Source: Alkalinema sp. CAN_BIN05 (GTDB taxonomy: Bacteria > Cyanobacteriota > Cyanobacteriia > Leptolyngbyales > Leptolyngbyaceae). From it: DNA of 5,222 bases. The notes under the pieces are model-generated. The model was not told the origin of the DNA. It worked only from the letters and a program-made list of their open reading frames with translations, and made no database searches. The position numbers and the translations under genes were made by a program. Where the stretch lies: positions 1 to 5,222 of the forward strand of contig JAJAYH010000304.1 in NCBI GenBank assembly GCA_026786325.1, read 5' to 3'. Numbering within the stretch: the first letter of the stretch is position 1; every line of letters starts with the position of its first letter. Below, in pieces: positions 1-5,222 of this stretch.

Positions 1-987
1 AAAATGATGACCCCGGAGCATATTCGGATTCGGTTGTCGTCGCTGGATTATTACGATTTGCTGATGCTGTTACCGGGAATGAGTGAGCGACAGCAGGCTA
101 TCTTGAACAAGGCATTTCGGATTTTGCACCGTCATCGTAAAGGCGAGGCGAGATGGAGTGTGCAAGATTTGATTGCGGCGGTGCGGGAGGCGGATACCCA
201 GGTGGATGATGAGGGGAATGAGAAAATGGGGTCGTCGGTTCAGGCGTTGGAATGGAAGTTGGAAGGGCTGGAACGATCGCAATATTTCCATACCTTTGAG
301 CATACGGTCGCGCCTCGGGATTTGTTTCAGCCCGGTCAGGTGACAGTGTTGCAGATGAATGAAATTTCCCAGGAAGAACAGCAAGTGATCTGTGCGGCGG
401 TATTGCGGCAGACCAACCAAGCGCGAATGAATACGGCCCGCGAAAAAATTCAGCCGGGAGATGAGAGTTACTTGCCCTATCCAGTTTTTATGTTGATTGA
501 AGAGGCCCATCGGTTTGCCCCGGCTCATGAACCGTCGCGCTGTAAGCAGATTTTGCGGACCATTCTGAGTGAGGGCCGAAAATTTGGGATGGGTGTGGGA
601 TTGATTACGCAGCGCCCAGGGAAAATTGATGCCGATGTGCTGTCCCAGTGCATGAGTCAGTTCATTATGAGAATTATTAATCCGGTGGACCAAGATAGTC
701 TGAAGTACGGCGTTGAAGCAGCGGGACGAGATTTACTCAAAGAGTTGCCAGCGCTGACCAAAGGACAGGTGATTGTGTCAGGGGCTTGTGTGAATACGCC
801 GATTTTGTGCAAGGTCCGATCGCGCTGGACCAAGCATGGCGGCGAAACGATGGATGCGCCTAGTGAGTGGCTCAAATATTTTCAGACCCATCGTCAAGTA
901 AGTCGTGCGATTGATCAAGCTCCGGTCTCAATTCCCAACAGCCGATCGTCGTCCGAACCTCGCAAAAAAGGTCGCAGCGTGGATTAG
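1..987 (+). CDS. HerA/DUF87-type ATPase, C-terminal part (5' end outside window)
   Basis: The frame is open to the left edge, so the ATG at position 4 is probably internal. Numbering from that Met, the visible 327 residues hold the second half of a HerA-like P-loop ATPase core. There is a Walker B strand FMLIEEAHRFAP (162-173, acidic pair E166/E167), a sensor-like stretch GVGLITQRPGKID (197-209) with the TQRP motif, a possible arginine finger in FIMRI (220-224), and a closing strand GQVIVSGACVNTP (254-266). The Walker A motif must lie upstream. Members of this family are hexameric DNA-translocating ATPases, often working with the NurA nuclease in DNA end processing; no nuclease partner is visible here. 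A basic, Ser-rich tail (about 310-327) follows the core and looks disordered. Family assignment is firm; the exact cellular role and the full length (I would expect roughly 550-600 residues) are inferred. Confidence 0.85.
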   Translation, partial: KMMTPEHIRIRLSSLDYYDLLMLLPGMSERQQAILNKAFRILHRHRKGEARWSVQDLIAAVREADTQVDDEGNEKMGSSVQALEWKLEGLERSQYFHTFEHTVAPRDLFQPGQVTVLQMNEISQEEQQVICAAVLRQTNQARMNTAREKIQPGDESYLPYPVFMLIEEAHRFAPAHEPSRCKQILRTILSEGRKFGMGVGLITQRPGKIDADVLSQCMSQFIMRIINPVDQDSLKYGVEAAGRDLLKELPALTKGQVIVSGACVNTPILCKVRSRWTKHGGETMDAPSEWLKYFQTHRQVSRAIDQAPVSIPNSRSSSEPRKKGRSVD

Positions 988-1008
988 GGATTTAAAAGAT
1001 TCGCGGCT

Positions 1009-1899
1009 TTATTTAGCTTTAGTTAATGCCGCCGCTTGGTTGTTTTTGTAGCGATTCGTGCGGTCTTGGGCGATCGTGTAGTTTTTGTCGCTTGGGGGCA
1101 CTTGGGCCATTAGGTCTGACGCTTTACCCCATTTATCTGCGATCGTTTGCCAGTCTGCGGGCGTTTGCGCTTTACTTCCTAATGCTACACCTTCTTCAGC
1201 AAGACGAACAGCCGTCGGGAACGCTTCTGGACTATCCGTCAGTTTTGCTTCAGGTGGCTTTACTTCTAGTGGCTTTACTTCTAGTGGCTTTGCTTCTGGT
1301 GGCTTTGCTTCTGGTGGCTTTGCTAGATTGCTAGTTGTCGAGGTTGTTTCACTGGGTTTATTCATCAAGCTAAAAACTCCCCAGCCTAGCAAAAGTAGTG
1401 CAGTCGCTGCCCCCATCCCCCCGATAATTCCACGCCAGAATTGTTTTTTTTCCCGTTGTTGACGAGCAGACGGGCCACCAATTTGATCCGATCGGTTAGA
1501 CATGGAGTCTTTAACATCCTCCATTATGGTCTTGAGAAAATTAGGCCGGACTAGGTTAACTTCTTTATACCAAAGGAGTTTTTCTGGCTCTCGGCTAATT
1601 TCATCCAACCATAAAAGTTGTTGCTCACGGACAATACGGCTATTGATATTGACCCGGCGCACTCCGCGAGGGGCCAGTAATTCTAGAATTTCTTTAATCC
1701 GATCGGGCAACGTCTCTTGATCAAGTTGAACAGAGCTATCGGCTTCACATAGAAGCTGTAGTAGCCCACCATCGTAGACCGCCCGCGTCCGCACTCCCAA
1801 ATCAGAGAGTTCCTGGTTTAGAACTTGAATAATCGCCGCAACGCTCCCCTGGTGGGCTTGCTTACGAATATCATTGGCGGGATTGGTGACGGTAGACAT
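1009..1899 (-). CDS. Single-pass membrane protein of unknown function with KPxEx repeat linker
   Basis: I recognise a cyanobacterial style of protein but no function. From the ATG at 1899 it has 296 residues. Residues 1-125 are a soluble N-terminal region (LNQELSDLGVRTRA, then RRVNINSRIV and a Trp-containing segment). Residues about 157-179 (GIIGGMGAATALLLLGWG...) form one transmembrane helix, preceded by a basic stretch RQQREKKQFWR that suggests a cytoplasmic N-terminus. Residues 194-218 are five KPxEx pentapeptides. The C-terminal part (about 226-290) has the spacing W-x6-W-x8-VP-x6-Y-x2-A-x6-Y-x2-N, which I associate with many cyanobacterial membrane and regulatory proteins. An in-frame GTG at 1932 would add 11 residues, but it lies upstream of a TATTAT-like box (1921-1926), so I prefer the ATG. 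No Shine-Dalgarno is visible. It lies 101 bp downstream of the histidine phosphatase on the same strand and could be co-transcribed with it. Confidence 0.8.
   Translation of the reverse strand: MSTVTNPANDIRKQAHQGSVAAIIQVLNQELSDLGVRTRAVYDGGLLQLLCEADSSVQLDQETLPDRIKEILELLAPRGVRRVNINSRIVREQQLLWLDEISREPEKLLWYKEVNLVRPNFLKTIMEDVKDSMSNRSDQIGGPSARQQREKKQFWRGIIGGMGAATALLLLGWGVFSLMNKPSETTSTTSNLAKPPEAKPPEAKPLEVKPLEVKPPEAKLTDSPEAFPTAVRLAEEGVALGSKAQTPADWQTIADKWGKASDLMAQVPPSDKNYTIAQDRTNRYKNNQAAALTKAK
1244..1318. repeat. 15-bp tandem repeat, five units, coding for KPxEx
   Basis: Five consecutive 15-bp units at 1244-1258, 1259-1273, 1274-1288, 1289-1303 and 1304-1318 share the pattern tttRcttcWRgtggc. Units 2 and 3 are identical, as are units 4 and 5, and a degraded sixth unit may follow at 1319-1333. 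Read on the minus strand they encode KPPEA, KPPEA, KPLEV, KPLEV and KPPEA. The pairwise identity suggests recent duplication of units, and the whole-codon length keeps the frame. The stretch probably forms an extended, charged spacer between the membrane helix and the C-terminal domain. Confidence 0.92.
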
Positions 1900-1920
1900 G
1901 ATGACTTCAAACAAAGGTCC

Positions 1921-1928
1921 ATAATATA
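1921..1928 (-). promoter_or_regulatory. Possible -10 box for the membrane protein gene
   Basis: On the minus strand the sequence reads TATATTAT, which matches a sigma70-type -10 element and would place a transcript start roughly 15 nt ahead of the ATG at 1899. No convincing -35 hexamer is seen at 16-18 bp. If real, it gives the downstream gene its own promoter and argues against the GTG start at 1932. This is a weak call resting on one box. Confidence 0.25.
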
Positions 1929-2000
1929 CCACTCATCTAAGCACAACTTTTTAGATCCAGTCGCATCAAATCATTAAAGTTTTGGTTCAGGATTTTCTGA

Positions 2001-2726
2001 CTAGTCATCCATCAAGTGACGATAATCGTTAAAGCGTCGAATTTGCCAAAGATCTGTGTTCAGCCGATTCTCATTTTGTAGATGCCACCGGTCACGATCG
2101 ATCCAAAATTCAAACATCGCAGTATTGTGAGACGAAATTCGCCACGATCGATCCATGCCCAACAGCTCTGCAATCAGATGGGGCAGGAATCCACTGTGGC
2201 TGACGATCCACAACTTGTCATTATTTTTGTGACGGTTGAGGATTTTGCAAATAAAACGGTGGGCACGATCGCGAATCTCCACCAAAGACTCAGCTTCGGG
2301 CACCTGGATCCATTCAGGCGTTGATTCAAGCTTGGCACAGAGTTCAGGATGGCGGGCCTTGGCTTCAACCCAGGTTAGTCCTTGAAAAATACCATTGTGA
2401 AATTCCCGTAGGTCATCCATATAAGCAATGATGATTGGCTCTGGGTCTTCCGCGACGCTGACGCTGTTGGTCCAATCTCGGACAAAGGCGGGCGATCGGT
2501 CTTGAAATGGAGCCAGAACGATTTTGGTAGTTTGCAGGGTCCGTCTGAGAGGACTGCTGTAGATGTGGGAGGGTGTCCAACCTTCGCGCAAAAGGAGCTG
2601 GCCAAGCTTTTCCGCCTGTTGCCGACCTTTTTCCGTTAAGGGATATTCACCTTGACCTTGCATCCGTTTTTCAATATTGCCTGTGGACTCAGCATGACGA
2701 ATGAAAAGCAGTTTGAGAAATTGCAT
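2001..2726 (-). CDS. Histidine phosphatase family protein (phosphoglycerate mutase-like)
   Basis: The 241-residue product belongs to branch 1 of the histidine phosphatase superfamily. The phosphohistidine loop LFIRHAESTGN (R10, H11) is at the N-terminus. SSPLRRTLQT (58-67) supplies the second phosphate-binding arginine (R62). LREFHNGIFQG (106-116) carries the probable acid/base glutamate E108, and IVSHSGF (174-180) supplies the second catalytic histidine H177. All key residues are present, so it is probably an active phosphatase; the substrate cannot be told, and nothing marks it as a glycolytic mutase. The segment between R62 and E108 appears about 20 residues longer than in compact PhoE-type phosphatases. 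Start ATG at 2726, no Shine-Dalgarno visible. It is divergent from ndhM, and the repeat element begins only about 35 bp upstream of its start. The membrane protein gene lies 101 bp downstream on the same strand. Confidence 0.9.
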   Translation of the reverse strand: MQFLKLLFIRHAESTGNIEKRMQGQGEYPLTEKGRQQAEKLGQLLLREGWTPSHIYSSPLRRTLQTTKIVLAPFQDRSPAFVRDWTNSVSVAEDPEPIIIAYMDDLREFHNGIFQGLTWVEAKARHPELCAKLESTPEWIQVPEAESLVEIRDRAHRFICKILNRHKNNDKLWIVSHSGFLPHLIAELLGMDRSWRISSHNTAMFEFWIDRDRWHLQNENRLNTDLWQIRRFNDYRHLMDD

Positions 2727-2760
2727 AACCGAGTACCGAAACGGCTAGGGGAAGGGCTTA

Positions 2761-2948
2761 AGAGGGTGTTTGAAAAGTCTTTTCGTTTGTATCAAAAGAC
2801 CCGATCCCCCCAAATCCCCCTTAATAAGGGGGACTAAGAGTTGAATTCTGGTTCCCTCTTTTTTTTTGGCGTAGCCTGCCCGGAGGGCGTAGGGGCTAGG
2901 GGGATCGGGCCTAATCGTCACAGCCTTTGACTTTTGAAACACCCTGTT
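2761..2948. mobile_element. MITE-like palindromic element, non-coding
   Basis: The outer arms agggtgtttgaaaagtc (2763-2779) and gacttttgaaacaccct (2929-2945) are inverted repeats matching at 16 of 17 positions. A second, perfect 11-bp inverted pair lies inside them: cccgatccccc (2800-2810) and gggggatcggg (2899-2909). The middle holds a hairpin at 2816-2832, a run of nine T (2859-2867) and a direct repeat of ggcgtag (2868-2874 and 2886-2892). A TA dinucleotide flanks each side (2759-2760, 2949-2950), which would fit the target duplication of IS630/Tc1-type elements, but TA is too short to be proof. No believable transposase gene lies inside. From memory, similar C-rich/G-rich hairpins and GTTTGAAAAGT ends are dispersed repeats in cyanobacterial genomes. 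The exact borders are uncertain by a few bases. Confidence 0.7.
2816..2832. repeat. Perfect short palindrome within the MITE-like element
   Basis: Arms ccccctta (2816-2823) and taaggggg (2825-2832) are exact inverted repeats around a single A. As RNA only the outer part could pair, closing a small A/U-rich loop. The motif is nested inside the larger inverted repeat. It has no T-run directly after it (the nine-T run begins 27 nt later), so it is not called a terminator. Confidence 0.85.
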
Positions 2949-3005
2949 TAGATTTATGTGTCTTTAGAAACGAGTCATCAGAAACAAATCAGTCGTCGAT
3001 CGGTT

Positions 3006-3011
3006 TACAAT
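3006..3011 (+). promoter_or_regulatory. ndhM: Possible -10 box for ndhM
   Basis: TACAAT lies 47 nt before the ndhM ATG and resembles a sigma70-type -10 element. At the expected upstream distance (about 2983-2988) the sequence is A-rich and has no good -35 match. The box sits to the right of the repeat element, so the element need not have disrupted it. This is a tentative call. Confidence 0.3.
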
Positions 3012-3058
3012 ACTCAAAGTTAAAGAGAAGCACTCAAACAGATCAAGCGTAAATTTTT

Positions 3059-3406
3059 ATGATCACCATTTTAAAGTCTACAACTCGACACATTCATATT
3101 TTTACCGCAGAAATTCAGGATAGTGAACTGATTCCTAGTGAAACTGTGTTGACGATGGATGTTGATCCGGACAACGAGTTTGTCTGGTCTACGGATACCT
3201 TACAAAAGGTATATCAGAAATTTGATGAACTGGTCGAGTCCTACAGCGGCGCAGATCTAACGGACTACAACCTTCGTCGCATTGGTTCAGACCTAGAGCA
3301 TTTTGTTCGATCGATGCTGCAAGCGGGAGAAATCGCCTACAACTTGAATGTCCGAGCGCTAAATTACAGCATGGGCCTACCTCGCGTCATGGATCAGCCA
3401 GCCTAA
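3059..3406 (+). CDS. ndhM: NAD(P)H-quinone oxidoreductase subunit M (NdhM)
   Basis: The 115-residue protein matches NdhM over its full usual length. Recognisable conserved stretches are LKSTTRHIHIFTAEIQD (5-21), LTMDVDPDNEF, LQKVYQKFDELVE, DLTDYNLRRIGSDLEHFVR and NVRALNYSMGLPR. NdhM is a small peripheral subunit specific to oxygenic phototrophs, on the cytoplasmic (stromal) side of the thylakoid NDH-1 complex. That complex takes electrons from ferredoxin to plastoquinone for cyclic flow, respiration and CO2 uptake. There is no signal peptide or membrane helix, in line with that location. Start ATG at 3059; the purine-rich agagaag at 3024-3030 is too far upstream to act as a Shine-Dalgarno. 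It is divergent from the histidine phosphatase, and the pilT homologue follows 80 bp downstream on the same strand. I see no functional link between these neighbours. Confidence 0.96.
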   Translation: MITILKSTTRHIHIFTAEIQDSELIPSETVLTMDVDPDNEFVWSTDTLQKVYQKFDELVESYSGADLTDYNLRRIGSDLEHFVRSMLQAGEIAYNLNVRALNYSMGLPRVMDQPA

Positions 3407-3419
3407 GCCATTTGGCTGA
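3394..3419 (+). other. Inverted repeat at the 3' end of ndhM
   Basis: The 7-bp arms tcagcca (3394-3400) and tggctga (3413-3419) surround a 12-nt loop holding the ndhM stop codon. An alternative tighter stem, agcc (3406-3409) with ggct (3414-3417), shares the right arm. No T-run follows, so it is not a standard intrinsic terminator. It could protect the ndhM 3' end or be chance. Confidence 0.35.
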
Positions 3420-3486
3420 AACCGATCGTCCGTTCTGGGGAATTGTAAACGCAATGCTATTTCCCGCACCCCACTAACCTAGCCCT

Positions 3487-4914
3487 ATGACTCCAGAATT
3501 GCAGCGTTCCGCCGTTACTCCACCACCACCACCCCGTGTGCCGATCGCGCCTCCCCCTCCTATGCGCATTGCGGGTCTGAAGTCTGTAGTCATTGCTCCG
3601 GATGAAACTGAAGCCACGGTATTTCTTCCACCAGACCCATCTCCCATGACGGCTTCGAGAGGCGACGATACGACTTATACCCAGCCAATGACAAATTTTT
3701 CGATGCAGGAGGAGGCGCGAGTTCCCCGGTCGAACATGACTCAGCCAGTACCGAATCCTCCGTCTGCACCCATTTCGCCAACAATTTCGCCAACAATAGA
3801 GACTCGTGCAGCCTCTCCGTTTACCGCCACAGGCCGATCGGGTCCATCCCATGGCGCACCAACCTTGGCTGAAATTGTACGCCAAGCTTTTGATGGAGGA
3901 TTTTCGGATTTGCACTTGGGCGTGGGCGAAGTGCCGCGATTTCGCGATCGCGGTGAAATGCTGATGACCGAGTACCCCGTTACCGATCGGAATACTTTTT
4001 ATAGTTGGATTCGCGAAGTTTTAAGCGATGAAGATGTGGAAAAGTTTGAGCGGAAACTGGACTTTGACGGCGCAACGCAATATGACTTCGCTCGGGTACG
4101 GATCAATATTTTTGATAGTTTGCATGGTCCGGCAATGGTGATGCGGTTGATTCCGTTGAAAATTCTCACCATGGAGCAACTCAACTTGCCGCCTGTGTTT
4201 AGAGATGTCTGCCATTATCACAAGGGCTTGATTCTGGTGACGGGGCCGACGGGTTCCGGTAAATCCACGACCATGGCCGCGATGGTGGATTACATGAACA
4301 AGGAAATGCCGAAGCATATTATTACTATTGAGGATCCGATCGAGTTTGTTCACAAAAGCCAAAAGTCACTGATCAAACACCGCGAAGTTGGCATCAATAC
4401 CCACAAGTTTGATAATGCCCTGAAGGCTGCACTGCGAGAGGATCCTGACTGCATTCTCGTGGGGGAAATGCGAGATAAAGAAACCGTGAGTACTGCGCTC
4501 AAAGCGGCCCAAACCGGACATTTAGTCATGGGAACCTTGCACACCAACAGCGCGGTTAAGACGATTGAGCGGGTGTTGGGATTGTTCCAACCCGAAGAAC
4601 AGCCAGCGATGCGGATGGCGCTTTCGGAGTCATTGGTTTGTGTGATTGCCCAAGGGCTATGTCGAACCACAGACGGCAAGCGGGCAGCGTTTCATGACAT
4701 TTTGCTGAACACCGACGCGATTAAGGATTACATTCGACGCGATCAATTAGACGAGGTTGAAGCTGTGATTTCGCGCTGTGGGTTTGATGGCATGTGTACG
4801 ATGAACCAGTCGTTGTTTAAGCTATACGAAGAAGGGCGCATCACGGAAGAAGTGGCGCTGGAAATGGCGACGAAACAGAACGAGATGGCCCAAATGCTAC
4901 GCGGTCGCGTGTAG
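3487..4914 (+). CDS. pilT: PilT-family type IV pilus retraction ATPase with Pro-rich N-terminal extension
   Basis: The 475-residue product has two parts. Residues 1-125 are low-complexity and rich in Pro, Ser and Thr (TPPPPPRVPIAPPPP near the start, SPTISPTI at 97-104). Residues 126-475 are a full PilT core. This has an N-terminal PAS-like domain (about 126-240), Walker A GPTGSGKS (253-260), Asp box ITIEDPIEFVH (279-289), Walker B region ILVGEMRD (323-330, E327) and His box TGHLVMGTLHT (343-353). These hexameric cytoplasmic ATPases power pilus retraction, twitching and, in cyanobacteria, phototaxis. The usual PilT length is about 345-370, so the extra N-terminus is notable; it recalls the second cyanobacterial paralogue (PilT2) rather than PilT1, though I cannot prove orthology. 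The retraction motif AIRNLIRE of classical PilT reads AIKDYIRR here (411-418). An in-frame TAA at 3475 makes the ATG at 3487 the earliest start; no Shine-Dalgarno is visible. It lies 80 bp after ndhM and converges on lnt. Confidence 0.93.
   Translation: MTPELQRSAVTPPPPPRVPIAPPPPMRIAGLKSVVIAPDETEATVFLPPDPSPMTASRGDDTTYTQPMTNFSMQEEARVPRSNMTQPVPNPPSAPISPTISPTIETRAASPFTATGRSGPSHGAPTLAEIVRQAFDGGFSDLHLGVGEVPRFRDRGEMLMTEYPVTDRNTFYSWIREVLSDEDVEKFERKLDFDGATQYDFARVRINIFDSLHGPAMVMRLIPLKILTMEQLNLPPVFRDVCHYHKGLILVTGPTGSGKSTTMAAMVDYMNKEMPKHIITIEDPIEFVHKSQKSLIKHREVGINTHKFDNALKAALREDPDCILVGEMRDKETVSTALKAAQTGHLVMGTLHTNSAVKTIERVLGLFQPEEQPAMRMALSESLVCVIAQGLCRTTDGKRAAFHDILLNTDAIKDYIRRDQLDEVEAVISRCGFDGMCTMNQSLFKLYEEGRITEEVALEMATKQNEMAQMLRGRV
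3772..3795 (+). repeat. Two-copy 12-bp tandem repeat in the pilT extension
   Basis: The unit atttcgccaaca occurs twice, exactly, at 3772-3783 and 3784-3795. It produces the duplicated SPTI residues of the proline-rich extension. It keeps the reading frame and suggests that the linker length changes by slippage. Confidence 0.85.
3944..3951. repeat. HIP1 palindrome (GCGATCGC)
   Basis: This is the only full HIP1 octamer in the window. The CGATCG core occurs 21 times, starting at 274, 817, 943, 1071, 1140, 1489, 1700, 2095, 2145, 2266, 2493, 2997, 3308, 3423, 3542, 3835, 3945, 3984, 4337, 4956 and 5162. About 1.3 copies would be expected in random sequence of this length. HIP1 enrichment is a known mark of many cyanobacterial genomes. 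Confidence 0.9.
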
Positions 4915-4935
4915 GGGTTTTGATTTATTTAGGGC

Positions 4936-5222
4936 TTATCTTTGTCGGGTAAGGCCGATCGGACTTAAGCTCAAGATAAAGCTCAAAACCAATAGCAATG
5001 GTGTGATCCAGTTGCCATAGCGAACATAAAGAGTCTGACTAGTGCGAGGATATAGCTCGCTAATGTGGAGGTCGTAGCGATTAGGTTGCGATCTCCATTT
5101 TGTTTGGCCTGTGGATTCAATTAAGCCGGAATAGCCTGTATTAGTGACACGAATAATGGGCCGATCGGTCTCAATGGCGCGCATTGTGTCATGGGCTTCC
5201 TGTTGCGCCATCAGGACGGTGC
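4936..5222 (-). CDS. lnt: Apolipoprotein N-acyltransferase, C-terminal end (5' part outside window)
   Basis: The frame is open to the right edge, so the ATG at 5211 is probably internal, and only the last 95 or so residues are present. They align by eye with the end of E. coli Lnt: MRAIETDRPIIRVTNTGYSG corresponds to the MRALELGRPLLRSTNNGITA region, and TLYVRYGNWITPLLL to TPYARTGNWPLWVL. A final hydrophobic helix (about ITPLLLVLSFILSLSPIGL) and a short basic tail TRQR follow, as in the family. Lnt is an inner-membrane enzyme of the nitrilase fold that adds the third acyl chain to lipoproteins in the last step of their maturation. The catalytic Glu-Lys-Cys triad lies outside the window, so activity cannot be judged. 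It converges on pilT with 21 bp between the stop codons and no obvious terminator hairpin in the gap. Confidence 0.88.
   Translation of the reverse strand, partial: TVLMAQQEAHDTMRAIETDRPIIRVTNTGYSGLIESTGQTKWRSQPNRYDLHISELYPRTSQTLYVRYGNWITPLLLVLSFILSLSPIGLTRQR

Noticed and set aside
70..693. Minus-strand open frame of about 207 codons
   Set aside because: It overlaps the HerA-like gene, whose motifs are clear, and its product shows no recognisable motif.
1244..1333. CRISPR-like short repeat array
   Set aside because: The units are 15 bp, contiguous with no spacers and lie in frame within a coding region, so this is a coding tandem repeat.
1026..1462. Plus-strand open frames with Leu/Val/Ala or Ser/Gly/Phe repeats
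   Set aside because: They are the antisense of the KPxEx repeat and the membrane helix; the minus-strand protein has a coherent domain plan and explains the sequence.
1900..1932. Upstream GTG start adding 11 residues to the membrane protein
   Set aside because: No Shine-Dalgarno supports it, it lies upstream of the possible -10 box, and the ATG at 1899 starts a typical N-terminus. It is not excluded.
2816..2867. Hairpin plus nine-T run as an intrinsic terminator
   Set aside because: The T-run begins 27 nt after the hairpin, and no gene reads into it on the plus strand.
2745..2942. Small open frames across the divergent spacer
   Set aside because: They run through the palindromic element, encode low-complexity products and have no start signals.
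3457..3915. Minus-strand open frame rich in Trp, Arg and Gly
   Set aside because: It is antisense to the proline-rich start of pilT; the composition comes from complementing CCA-type codons and shows no family motif.
1..5222. A multi-gene defence or other undescribed system built around the HerA-like ATPase
   Set aside because: Its visible neighbours are a convergent membrane protein and a phosphatase, with no nuclease, Sir2 or similar partner in the window. The left side is cut off, so an upstream partner remains possible but is not seen.

Overview
The window looks like an ordinary stretch of a cyanobacterial chromosome. Three lines of evidence point there. It carries a recognisable NdhM, a subunit of NDH-1 found only in cyanobacteria and chloroplasts. 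It has a hugely over-represented CGATCG hexamer (21 copies in 5.2 kb, about 1.3 expected by chance), which is the core of the cyanobacterial HIP1 palindrome. Its membrane protein at 1009-1899 has a C-terminal motif I associate with cyanobacterial proteins. No start codon has a clear Shine-Dalgarno sequence at normal spacing, which is common in this phylum. I cannot name the genus.

Layout, left to right. Positions 1-987 (+) hold the C-terminal part of a HerA/DUF87-type ATPase whose Walker A half lies outside the window. It converges, with 21 bp between stop codons, on a minus-strand pair: a histidine phosphatase (2001-2726) followed by a single-pass membrane protein of unknown function with a KPxEx repeat linker (1009-1899). 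The 332-bp divergent region 2727-3058 is mostly filled by a MITE-like palindromic element with imperfect terminal inverted repeats. Then ndhM (3059-3406, +) and a PilT-family type IV pilus ATPase with a long proline-rich N-terminal extension (3487-4914, +) follow in the same direction. The pilT gene converges, again with 21 bp between stops, on the C-terminal end of apolipoprotein N-acyltransferase (lnt, 4936-5222, -), which runs off the right edge.

The genes do not form one pathway. They cover DNA processing (HerA-like), photosynthetic and respiratory electron flow (NdhM), pilus retraction (PilT) and lipoprotein maturation (Lnt). I see no CRISPR array, tRNA, rRNA, defence island or complete transposase gene. 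I found no convincing undescribed multi-gene system. The items most worth a second look are the MITE-like element between the divergent genes, the unusual architecture and C-terminal motif of the PilT homologue, and the uncharacterised repeat-linker membrane protein.
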